Source: an uncultured Desulfobacteraceae bacterium (GTDB lineage Bacteria; Desulfobacterota; Desulfobacteria; Desulfobacterales; UBA5852). From it: 64,000 nt of DNA. Below the pieces are notes generated by a model. That model was not told the DNA's origin. It saw only the letters and a program-made list of their open reading frames with translations, and ran no database searches. Each line of letters starts with the position of its first letter. Position 1 is the first letter of the stretch. Positions 8,747 to 16,539 of the stretch are shown here, one piece after another. Made by a program: the position numbers and the translations under genes. The DNA lies in assembly GCA_913060875.1 (NCBI GenBank), contig CAJXSL010000005.1, positions 62,001-126,000 of the forward strand, given 5' to 3'.

Positions 8747-10042
8747 ATGATTAAAAATACGACGAAATTCGCATTCATCGCCCTATTGTTGGTTGCCGTT
8801 AGTGTCGGTTTGTCACATGCTAGTCTTAAAAAGAAGACTGTTATAGCTGAAGGTATAGGTGCATCTCTAAATCAAGCAATCTATGATGCATTGGATGAAG
8901 CTGTTGGACGCGTAAATGGTAAATCAATTGATTCTCACAAACAGCTTGAATCAATCGAAATATCTAAAATTGAAGGCGCTAATGAAAATTATTTTGCCTC
9001 GGAGATGTACCAGGCAAAAGTCAAATCGGCAACAAAAGGGGTTGTTGATAGCTACGAAATACTTTCTAAAAGCAAAGATGGAGATGGACTGTATAAAGTA
9101 AACTTGTCCGTTAATGTTATAAAATTTGTAGCTCGGAATAACAACCGGAAACGAATTGCAGTGTTCCCAATGCGAATTGGGCAAGGCCGGTTCACAATCA
9201 AGGGAGAACCTATTGACAAGGAAAGGGTTGTCCGCCTGGCAACTCAAAATTTAGTAACAACGCTTGTTCAATCACGAAGATTTACCGTCCTTGACAGGGA
9301 ATACATGACAGAAACGGTTGGCGAACAACGTATAGCGATGTCACCCAATGCACCGGTTGAAGAAATGGCGCGCCTTGGGCAGGAAATGGTTGCGGATTAC
9401 ATGATGGTTGGGACGATTGAAAGTCTCGGGTATAAAGAACAAAAAATTAAGATGAAGAGCAGTGGACGTGAGATAATTCAAAAAATGGGAAATGTCGAGA
9501 TTGGCATTCGTTTGGTCGATGTTGCAACTCGGCAGATCGCCTATTCCGATTTTGTCAAATTGCGTGTGTCTGAAGAGGCTATAGAACGTTTTGGTGGAAG
9601 TTTCCGAAGTGAGGGCATCGACGCAAGCATTTCAATGGTGGCAGCCGATAATATCGGACGAAAAATACTCGAAACGATTTATCCGTTGGTCGTTGTGTCC
9701 GTGAATGGTGAAACCCTGACAATAGGCCAGGGTGGCTCCCAGATTAAGAAGGGGGATCTCTTTGAAATCTTTATGTACGGAAAGCGTCTTACCGATCCCT
9801 ATACGGGCGAATTTCTTGGCCGAGATGAAGTTAAGGTCGGCACTATCCAGATAACTCGGGTCAATCCAAAACAATCACATGCCCGTATCATAAAATGCAC
9901 TGTCAATATTAACCAGGAATTTGAACCCAAAAAATTCATTTGTCGTACGCAAACCGGTGCTCCTGACAAAAAACAAATCAAGCGTGAAGAGCGGCGCAAA
10001 GTGAGAGATGAGCGCCGAAAAAAAAGGGATGACGATTGGTAA
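8747..10042 (+). CDS. FlgT/CsgG-like exported protein
   Basis: The protein has 431 residues from the ATG at 8747, chosen because the signal peptide starts there (cleavage near SHA-SL, residue 26). Three parts are visible. Residues 31-125 form an LPP20/FlgT-N-like domain (AEGIGASLNQAIYDALDEAV). Residues 135-312 form a CsgG-like domain (RIAVFPMRIGQG, RRFTVLDRE, ADYMMVGTIESLG). Residues 314-385 form an SH3-like FlgT-C domain (KKGDLFEIF, DPYTGEFLG). The tail is highly basic. This is the domain order of the Vibrio flagellar H-ring protein FlgT, but no flagellar gene is nearby. CsgG itself is a lipoprotein pore; no lipobox Cys is present here. Likely a periplasmic or outer-membrane ring component. 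Confidence 0.8.
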   Translation: MIKNTTKFAFIALLLVAVSVGLSHASLKKKTVIAEGIGASLNQAIYDALDEAVGRVNGKSIDSHKQLESIEISKIEGANENYFASEMYQAKVKSATKGVVDSYEILSKSKDGDGLYKVNLSVNVIKFVARNNNRKRIAVFPMRIGQGRFTIKGEPIDKERVVRLATQNLVTTLVQSRRFTVLDREYMTETVGEQRIAMSPNAPVEEMARLGQEMVADYMMVGTIESLGYKEQKIKMKSSGREIIQKMGNVEIGIRLVDVATRQIAYSDFVKLRVSEEAIERFGGSFRSEGIDASISMVAADNIGRKILETIYPLVVVSVNGETLTIGQGGSQIKKGDLFEIFMYGKRLTDPYTGEFLGRDEVKVGTIQITRVNPKQSHARIIKCTVNINQEFEPKKFICRTQTGAPDKKQIKREERRKVRDERRKKRDDDW

Positions 10043-10062
10043 GTCAACCTTGTGGAGGTCGT

Positions 10063-11400
10063 ATGATGAAAAAGTTAATTATTGCCACTTTATTGCTGTC
10101 ATGTGTGTTAACGTTGTCAGCAAACGCTTCTGGGGTTTTACACGAGTTTGCTGTGGACGAAACACCATCAACATTCATGGAAAAAAGGAGTGTTCGAGAC
10201 AGTATTGATGAGTTTCTTTCGTCAAAAGGTTTTTACGAAGGTAAGAATTCACGTTCCAAAGGCAGCGATATATTTATTGCTGTCGGTACGGGCGTTATAC
10301 AGGCACAACGAAATAGTCCTGCTTATATGAACTCTAGGATTAATGCGTTTGACAAAGCCATGATGTACGCTAAAAAGCAGATGGCTGAATACATTGGTGT
10401 TGAAATTAAGAATAACATTGTAACCGATTATGCTGAGGGTGAGTCGCCAACTGCACGAAAAAAGCGTCAAGCAGACGCGGTTGTTGCCTTGGAAGAACCT
10501 GGCCTTATTGAAAAAACAGAAGCTTTGATCAATGCGAAGCTGGATCAACTGCTTGAGGAGGAAGGGGTCGATTTAACACAACCCGTACCTGATGAAGTCG
10601 TTCAAAAGGTCTTAACATCCGAAGAGTTTGAAAAAACAATCAAATCAGTTTCTAAAGCAAGAATTGTCGGCCTGCAGACATATAAAGTTTTCGAAGAATC
10701 TCCTGACGGTTCAAAAGGGCAGATCGGCGTGATTGCAGTATACAGCGACAAGCTATATCAGATGGCAAATGCCCTTTTCAGCGGAAACTTTTCTAACCTA
10801 CCTAAGGGAACACCAAGGAAAGCAGTTGTGAAACAAATCCCCAAGGATGTGAATGTTCTCTTGAGCACTTTTGGTGTGCAACAAAAAACCGATGAAAACG
10901 GCCAGTTAGTACTTGTGGCATTTGGCCAAGGTGTACCTAAAACCAAAAGCACCCGTTCTCTTGACGCCGCCTATGAAAAGGCCAAGCTTGACGCTATTGG
11001 AAATTTAAGGTCCTTTGCTGGTGAAATTGTTCTGGTTGAAGGTGAGGTTAACAAGTTTGAATCTGTCAAAGAATTAGAGGACGGGATGGAACAGTATGAA
11101 AACGAGGAGTTTTTCAGAGACAAGGTTGAGGCCAAAGCAAAATCTTTGAAAATCTCTGGAATACAAAAAATCCATCGCTGGCAATCGGTTCATCCATTAA
11201 CCAAAAAGCCTGTAGTTGGTGTTGTTATCTCATGGTCACCTAAGTCAGCAACTGATGCCGGTAAATTTGCACAAAAGATGAATAAACAACCTAATAAGGT
11301 GGTAAAACCATCATCTTCTAGTGTGGTTTATAACTCCAGTAGCGGTCAAAGTGGAAGTTATAGTAAGTCCGGAGCTACCGCAGATGAAGATTCTTTCTAA
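10063..11400 (+). CDS. Exported protein with two LPP20-like segments
   Basis: The protein has 445 residues; GGAGG lies 4 bases before the ATG at 10063 (7 before a second ATG). The signal peptide ends near NASG, residue 24. Two stretches share a Gly-then-Ala-helix pattern: one near residues 65-110 (IFIAVGTGVIQAQ, then INAFDKAMMYAKKQMAEYIG) and one near 280-325 (LVLVAFGQGV, then SLDAAYEKAKLDAIGNLRSF). This suggests duplication of an LPP20-type domain. The C-terminal 35 residues are low-complexity Ser/Gly/Lys. It starts 20 bases after the CsgG/FlgT-like gene and ends 10 bases before the next one. The function is unknown but the protein fits the same envelope assembly. Confidence 0.75.
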   Translation: MMKKLIIATLLLSCVLTLSANASGVLHEFAVDETPSTFMEKRSVRDSIDEFLSSKGFYEGKNSRSKGSDIFIAVGTGVIQAQRNSPAYMNSRINAFDKAMMYAKKQMAEYIGVEIKNNIVTDYAEGESPTARKKRQADAVVALEEPGLIEKTEALINAKLDQLLEEEGVDLTQPVPDEVVQKVLTSEEFEKTIKSVSKARIVGLQTYKVFEESPDGSKGQIGVIAVYSDKLYQMANALFSGNFSNLPKGTPRKAVVKQIPKDVNVLLSTFGVQQKTDENGQLVLVAFGQGVPKTKSTRSLDAAYEKAKLDAIGNLRSFAGEIVLVEGEVNKFESVKELEDGMEQYENEEFFRDKVEAKAKSLKISGIQKIHRWQSVHPLTKKPVVGVVISWSPKSATDAGKFAQKMNKQPNKVVKPSSSSVVYNSSSGQSGSYSKSGATADEDSF

Positions 11401-11410
11401 CGGACACTTT

Positions 11411-12658
11411 ATGCAAAATCTATATAGACTGATATTTGGGCTACTTTTGATCGTATGGAGTGTCCCCAGCGCATCTGCTGGGGACACTCCACATCATTAT
11501 TTTAAATTGAACAAGCAGAAAATTTTGTCCAAAAACCATTCAGAGATGAATGGTTTTGTTTTTGCGGTGGGCCGTGCTGTCGCAAGTGATCATGATAACG
11601 CTTTAAAAGAGCGTACAATGCAAAAAGCTCGACTGATCGCGATTGGCAACCTAACGAAACCGATTTCACATATTTCTGGATGGCCCTTTTTAGAAAATCT
11701 ACAGTTGCAGCGTGAAGTTGTGCAAAACTACGCGACGCTTAAAGCTCAAAAATTTCACGTGAAAAATCTCCAGGCTGTTTATAGAGATTGTCAGGGGATC
11801 TCATGTACTGTCGTAGTGGCCGCACCAGCTCGAGCAATCGATATCAAGCATCTATATTGGGTCGATATCAGAAATTCATTTGACAGAGCGTACGAAGCAG
11901 GTGATGAACGCATTCCCTTAAGTGTCTATTTTGAGATATGCGCGGAAAACAGACTTGATCAAGTGCTAAATGACATCTCTCATAGATGGGGAGACAGATA
12001 CGGCGTAAATGTTCAAAAGGTCATCCAAGGTCACTATATTGATACTCCTGCCTTTCTTTGGCGGCAAGGGAAAAGGTTGCCAGGAAATAAGGTCGCAACT
12101 CTTGGATTTCAGGATCTAATGAAATTACTTGAACTCGACCCTTACGATCCTGTTGTTCTTTACTTTTTAGGCCAAAATGCAGAATCAGTCGGGCGGAATC
12201 GTTTGGCGCAAATGTTTTATTCAAGAGCCCTTCTTTGGGAAATAGATCCCGAATACAACAAACGGTGTCGACAATTGATTAATAGTAATTTGTTTATTAA
12301 CAAGTCGGAACCGCTAAATGGTTTGGAGAAGGAATTACAAAAGAAAGCTATAGCCATTTATGGAAATGAGGGCCCATTTGAGGCAGGCTTGGCAAATTTG
12401 GTTTTTCTTAGTTTGGGAACACTTCCTCTCATTGGTTCATCAGATACTCACGTAACATCAATATATTCAGATAATGTAAGTGTCCATGATTTCATTAATA
12501 ATAATCCGACAGCGACTGCTTTTGCTACGGTCTCTAAAATTTTTATGGAACGTGGCCAATGGGAGTACGCTTTACCTTTTGCAATTCAAGCCAGCCAAAT
12601 GGATGGAGGGTATGCAGGTTTGCGAAAGACTGTACTTAATTTTGCTACACGGGAATAA
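11411..12658 (+). CDS. Exported LPP20/TPR-like protein, last gene of island operon
   Basis: The protein has 415 residues from the ATG at 11411, where a signal peptide begins (cleavage near SASA-GD). Residues ~45-100 repeat the Gly/Ala-helix pattern of its neighbours (NGFVFAVGRAVAS, then MQKARLIAIGNL). The second half has helical pairs resembling degenerate TPRs (VVLYFLGQNAESVGRNRLAQMFYSRALL, about residues 240-270; WEYALPFAIQASQMDGG near the end). A perfect 15-bp stem lies inside the signal-peptide codons. Such helical repeats usually serve as scaffolds. A strong terminator follows at 12805. Confidence 0.75.
   Translation: MQNLYRLIFGLLLIVWSVPSASAGDTPHHYFKLNKQKILSKNHSEMNGFVFAVGRAVASDHDNALKERTMQKARLIAIGNLTKPISHISGWPFLENLQLQREVVQNYATLKAQKFHVKNLQAVYRDCQGISCTVVVAAPARAIDIKHLYWVDIRNSFDRAYEAGDERIPLSVYFEICAENRLDQVLNDISHRWGDRYGVNVQKVIQGHYIDTPAFLWRQGKRLPGNKVATLGFQDLMKLLELDPYDPVVLYFLGQNAESVGRNRLAQMFYSRALLWEIDPEYNKRCRQLINSNLFINKSEPLNGLEKELQKKAIAIYGNEGPFEAGLANLVFLSLGTLPLIGSSDTHVTSIYSDNVSVHDFINNNPTATAFATVSKIFMERGQWEYALPFAIQASQMDGGYAGLRKTVLNFATRE
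11456..11491 (+). promoter_or_regulatory. Perfect 15-bp hairpin inside the signal-peptide codons
   Basis: The left arm at 11456-11470 and right arm at 11477-11491 are exact complements around the 6-base loop gcatct. It is a GC-rich structure in an otherwise AT-rich gene, 45 bases after the start codon, so it could slow ribosomes or define an mRNA processing site. Confidence 0.5.
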
Positions 12659-12804
12659 GGCCTCAGCTAATAATCGATTATATCGCAAAAGGGACGGCCA
12701 AGTATAATTATCTGGTTTCCCAAAACAGATTAAACCAAACTATATGCAAATTCTATGAATTACAGCTATACTGCTATAAAAACGTTGAAGAAGAACTGAA
12801 ATTT

Positions 12805-12850
12805 GGAAGGCCAACCCCGGTATAAGGAGGTTGGCCTTCCATTTCATTTT
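12805..12850 (+). terminator. Rho-independent terminator of the island operon
   Basis: The 12-bp arms ggaaggccaacc and ggttggccttcc (12805-12816 and 12829-12840) enclose a 12-base loop and are followed by atttcatttt. The terminator lies 147 bases after the last island gene. Confidence 0.7.
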
Positions 12851-12887
12851 AAATGAAAAAAATTCGATCTTAAAAAACCCACCTTCT

Positions 12888-13622
12888 TCACGCGGTTCGA
12901 TGGGCGACTTTACGGCGTTTGCAATAGAGGTTTTCCCACACGCCCTCGCTTTTGGGGCGCACCAGCAGGACCGGCCGGTGCCCCATGAGGCGCGGCCGGA
13001 GCCAGCGGTTGGTCAACACCCGGTCTCCGGGGGCAGGCATCCGGGCATCGCGGTCTTCCGCAATGACGTCAATCGCCGCCCGGTTGATCTCCGCTACGGT
13101 CATGATCTCAGGAGCGCTGCGCAGATCGCCGAACTCGATATAGCGGCCCGACCAGCCCGAGGCCGTCAGGCCTACGGCTGCCGCCGCGCCGATGATGCCG
13201 TCGCAGGTGCCGCCGTGTCCGGACAGATGAGCGCCCTTGGCCCTGTCCATGGCCTCCGCCTGGGTGCTTACCGCGTGGGTGCAGCGGCGGCCGAAAGCCA
13301 TCAGGGCCGGCAGGGCCGGGCTGTCTTCGGCTATGACACAGAGTCCCGGATCGCTGCCCTCGGCCGCATGACGGCCAAGGTGGTCCACCGCCCGCTCGAT
13401 AACAGGGGTAATCTGGTCGGCGTCGGCCATCTCCAGCACCATACAGGCCGCGCTGTTGTGGGACGTATAAGGGATGTCGTCGCACACCAGCAGCTGCTGC
13501 CGGACCACCCCCTGGCAGCGGCATCCTTCCGGTAAATGAGGTTGAAACCAGCGGACCACCTTTCCAGTGCCATAGTCCGAATCCTTCGCGTCCGTATCGT
13601 CGAATCCAACAAAAACTCGCAT
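12888..13622 (-). CDS. TiaS-like FDDTD-motif protein
   Basis: The protein has 244 residues from the ATG at 13622. Upstream in-frame codons offer only a TTG. The N-terminus MRVFVGFDDTDAKDSDYG carries the FDDTD motif of the kinase-like domain of archaeal tRNA(Ile2) agmatinylcytidine synthase (TiaS). The later GHGGTCDGIIGAAAAVGLTASG is a glycine-rich segment also seen in that group. Archaeal TiaS is about 420 residues, so this protein has only the N-terminal region and probably a different role in bacteria, perhaps nucleotide-dependent phosphorylation. It is a single gene just right of the AT-rich island. A mutated 157-bp piece of it lies on the island's left side. Confidence 0.65.
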   Translation of the reverse strand: MRVFVGFDDTDAKDSDYGTGKVVRWFQPHLPEGCRCQGVVRQQLLVCDDIPYTSHNSAACMVLEMADADQITPVIERAVDHLGRHAAEGSDPGLCVIAEDSPALPALMAFGRRCTHAVSTQAEAMDRAKGAHLSGHGGTCDGIIGAAAAVGLTASGWSGRYIEFGDLRSAPEIMTVAEINRAAIDVIAEDRDARMPAPGDRVLTNRWLRPRLMGHRPVLLVRPKSEGVWENLYCKRRKVAHRTA

Positions 13623-13658
13623 GCGCTCCCAATCCAATCGATCTGTTCGGTGTCCCAA

Positions 13659-13921
13659 CCGGCATCAACGGGCAGTCGGAGAAATGATCGCCACCATAAA
13701 ACCGCCTGTCCTTCCCTTCTCCATCCGGGCAACTTGCCAGACATGGCTGCGGCAGCCACAGCAACGAATATCGGAGTGGTCCACTACCCCAACCGTTGCC
13801 TATTGTCAATTGGATCTGCACAAATCATCAATTGCAATGAGGACAACCCCAGAATAACGCACAATAACCGGAAACGATATCGGGAGATGGGAAGGGAGGG
13901 GATAGAGGAAACAGTCCGCTT
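13659..13921. other. Intergenic stretch without recognised features
   Basis: This is the upstream region of the TiaS-like gene and the 3' side of the transporter. I see no repeat family member, RNA gene or clear terminator here. Confidence 0.4.
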
Positions 13922-15121
13922 TTATACCGACAGCTTTTCCCAGCGAAGCAGCTGGGCGATCACCAGTCCCACGATAAACCCTGCCGCGAGGTTGGATGCC
14001 AGGGTAATCCCCAGTATCATGGCCGCCACAAAGTATTCTTTACGACTGTTGAGATCCATGATCGTCAGGGCCAATTGCGCCCCGGCAAATACCAGGAGTA
14101 CCCCCAGGATGGCCAGGGGCAGCAAATTGAAAAACCCTATGATGGCGTCTCCGAAAAACACGGCCAATGCGAGCAAACCCAAACCAATCATCAAGTTGGA
14201 ACCCGCCGTGCGGGCGCCGAAGCGGTAGTGGGCAGCCAGACCTCCGGCGCCGTGACAAAGGGGCATCCCCCCAAGGCAGAAACTCAATCCGTTGGCCAGG
14301 GCCATGCTCAGGCAGACGTTCCGGTTGGTGACCCGCGCCGACCGGCCGCCAAAATAATCCCGGGAGAGATCGGTGTAGGCCAGCACGGCATTTCCCAGCG
14401 TCATCGGAAGCTGGGGCAACACCAGCACGAACAGGGCAAACGTAAAATCGGCCTTGGCCGGGAAACCGAAGGGCAGCAGCACCGGCATATGGAAGCCCAG
14501 GCGCAAACCCTGCCAATCGAGGCGGGCCCCTAAAAGCACTCCGGCAAACAGCCCTCCCAGAACGACGATCAGCCCGGCCGGAAATTTACGGTTGTCCAAC
14601 AGCAGCAGGGTAATGAAGCCCCCGGCCAGGCCAATCACGATGCCCACCGGGACCGGCCCCCAGGACTGAACGGCAAGAAAGGGTTCAGCCGACTGGCGTA
14701 AGGTCTGGAGAGTCGATTGGCCCACCATGAACTTGACCCCACCGGCTATCAGCAGCGCGCCGGTGGACAGTTGGACGCCGCGGATCACCGCCTTGGGCGT
14801 AAAGCGCCGGATGATATCGATGGCCCCGGTCAAACCGACAATCAGGAGACACAGGCCCATCAGGAGGGATGAGGCCATGATCTGGGAGGCGCTCATGGCG
14901 GTTGCAATGGCATAGGCCCCGATGACTTTCATGGGCTGCACCGGTACGGTGACGCCAAAAAAAAGGCCCCCCAGGACGTAGAAAACCGCGATACTGGTAA
15001 AGACGCCCACAGGGCTGAGACCGTTGATCAATACCATGGCGATGGCAATGGGCAGCAGAGTGCCGAGATCACCCAGTGAACCGGCCAATTCCATGCGATT
15101 GAATTTGATGCGCTCCGACAT
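13922..15121 (-). CDS. MOT1-like molybdate/sulfate transporter (SulP-related)
   Basis: The protein has 399 residues with ~11 hydrophobic segments and a good Shine-Dalgarno (gggagg) before the ATG. The N-terminal ELAGSLGDLGTLLPI and the later GVTVPVQPMKVIGAYAIA match the two duplicated motifs of the MFS_MOT1/SulP-like family, whose plant and bacterial members import molybdate with high affinity. Some relatives move sulfate, and residues alone do not decide. It sits 12 kb from a molybdenum storage protein gene, which makes molybdate the favoured substrate. It is located in the inner membrane. Confidence 0.8.
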   Translation of the reverse strand: MSERIKFNRMELAGSLGDLGTLLPIAIAMVLINGLSPVGVFTSIAVFYVLGGLFFGVTVPVQPMKVIGAYAIATAMSASQIMASSLLMGLCLLIVGLTGAIDIIRRFTPKAVIRGVQLSTGALLIAGGVKFMVGQSTLQTLRQSAEPFLAVQSWGPVPVGIVIGLAGGFITLLLLDNRKFPAGLIVVLGGLFAGVLLGARLDWQGLRLGFHMPVLLPFGFPAKADFTFALFVLVLPQLPMTLGNAVLAYTDLSRDYFGGRSARVTNRNVCLSMALANGLSFCLGGMPLCHGAGGLAAHYRFGARTAGSNLMIGLGLLALAVFFGDAIIGFFNLLPLAILGVLLVFAGAQLALTIMDLNSRKEYFVAAMILGITLASNLAAGFIVGLVIAQLLRWEKLSV

Positions 15122-15190
15122 GCAGCCTCCCGGTCACATGACATTCGATTGGCGATCCATACAGATCCGATGCGTTTTCTATCAAACCCG

Positions 15191-16147
15191 TCAGCTGAAG
15201 TACAATACCCGCACGATCAGCGACAGCGGGTAATAGGCCAGGGTCAAGCCCCCCATGATCCGCCCGTAGGACTGCCGGGTGATCACCACCAGGAAAAACA
15301 GTAACGAAAGAATGGAAACGGACATGTAGTCGAAAAGATTGCTCCGGTTAAAGAAGATCGGATCGCCATAGGCGAGGATCGTGGCCCCCAGCACCAGGAA
15401 AATGTTGAAGATATTGCTGCCCAGGATATTGCCGATGGCGATATCCATCTGCTTTTTCATCACGGCGATGATGCTGGCGGCACAATCCGGAATCGACGTC
15501 CCCACGGCGATGACCGTCAGTCCGACGATGGATTCGGAAAGCTGCAGGCGTTCGACGATGGCGAGCGCATTGCGGTAGATGATTTCCCCGCCGAGGTAGA
15601 GCATCACCCCCCCGAGAAAAAATATCCCCCATTCCCGTTTGCAGGAGGTGTCCGTGCAGGGTTTGGCTTCCTGCGGCAACTGGCTGTTGTGTCGCGACAA
15701 TTCCTGTTTGGTCAGGAATATATAGCCGACAAACCCGACGAACAGCAGCAGACCGTGTACCATGGTCAACGCCGCGTTGGGGGATAAGAGGATAAACCCG
15801 ACGATCAACATGGGCCCCGCAAAAAGGAACGTCAGGTCTTTGGTGAAATTCTTGCGCGTGATGGGCAGGGTGGCAATGATCGCGCTGACACCCAGCCCCA
15901 GACAGATATTGATGAGATTGCTGCCGGACACATTGCTGAGTGCGAATTCGGCATTGCCGTGCAGGGCGGAAATCATGTTGAAAAAGAGCTCCGGTGCACT
16001 CGTCCCGAAGGCCACCAGGGTAATGCCGACGATAAACGCCGGGATGTTCTTCTTCTGGGCAATACCGGCCGCCCCGGTCACCAGAAAATCACCGCCCTTG
16101 AACAGCAGTGCAAATCCGATACAGATGAAAACGACAATCAGTAACAA
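15191..16147 (-). CDS. CaCA-family calcium/sodium antiporter
   Basis: The protein has 318 residues with ten predicted membrane segments in two homologous halves. The first alpha repeat reads GITLVAFGTSAPELF and the second GLTVIAVGTSIPDC, the standard ion-binding motifs of cation/Ca2+ exchangers (YrbG type). The second repeat has Asp in place of the more usual Glu, a tolerated change. A Cys-bearing loop (TDTSCKREW) separates the halves. The start is a TTG at 16147 with AGGGGA upstream; the nearby ATG is in another frame. It probably exports Ca2+ in exchange for Na+ across the inner membrane. It lies 70 bases before the MOT1-like gene. Confidence 0.85.
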   Translation of the reverse strand: MLLIVVFICIGFALLFKGGDFLVTGAAGIAQKKNIPAFIVGITLVAFGTSAPELFFNMISALHGNAEFALSNVSGSNLINICLGLGVSAIIATLPITRKNFTKDLTFLFAGPMLIVGFILLSPNAALTMVHGLLLFVGFVGYIFLTKQELSRHNSQLPQEAKPCTDTSCKREWGIFFLGGVMLYLGGEIIYRNALAIVERLQLSESIVGLTVIAVGTSIPDCAASIIAVMKKQMDIAIGNILGSNIFNIFLVLGATILAYGDPIFFNRSNLFDYMSVSILSLLFFLVVITRQSYGRIMGGLTLAYYPLSLIVRVLYFS

Positions 16148-16309
16148 AACATTCCCCTGACAGGATGGTTATGGCCATGCCCGGTTGGGTATCGGGGCAC
16201 GTTAAAATGATGCAACCTACCGGTTTTACCCCTGTGATGCAAATGAAAACCGACCCGAGGCGGCGGCCAGGCCTACAACCGGCGGCTTAGGAGAGGCTGG
16301 GAAAAGATG

Positions 16310-16338
16310 TTGACATATAGAGAGTCGGCGCATAAAAA
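16310..16338 (+). promoter_or_regulatory. Candidate promoter for the acyl-CoA ligase
   Basis: A perfect TTGACA (16310-16315) is followed after 17 bases by taaaaa, a weak -10. It lies about 200 bases upstream of the ligase start, in a locally AT-rich stretch of the 390-base gap between divergent genes. Confidence 0.3.
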
Positions 16339-16539
16339 CAAACAAAAATTTATATTCTAATGATCGCCATATAAACTAAATGCTCATTCATTTTTACAGT
16401 TCGACCACCACCGCAAGACAACACCCCCAATTCCGCCTGGGAATCGGCATGTCGATATTGACAGCGCCGCCCGAGACGGCAACGCCACAACCTGAATTCA
16501 ATCCCCATAACGTTATAACCCATCGATCAAGGAGGTCCC

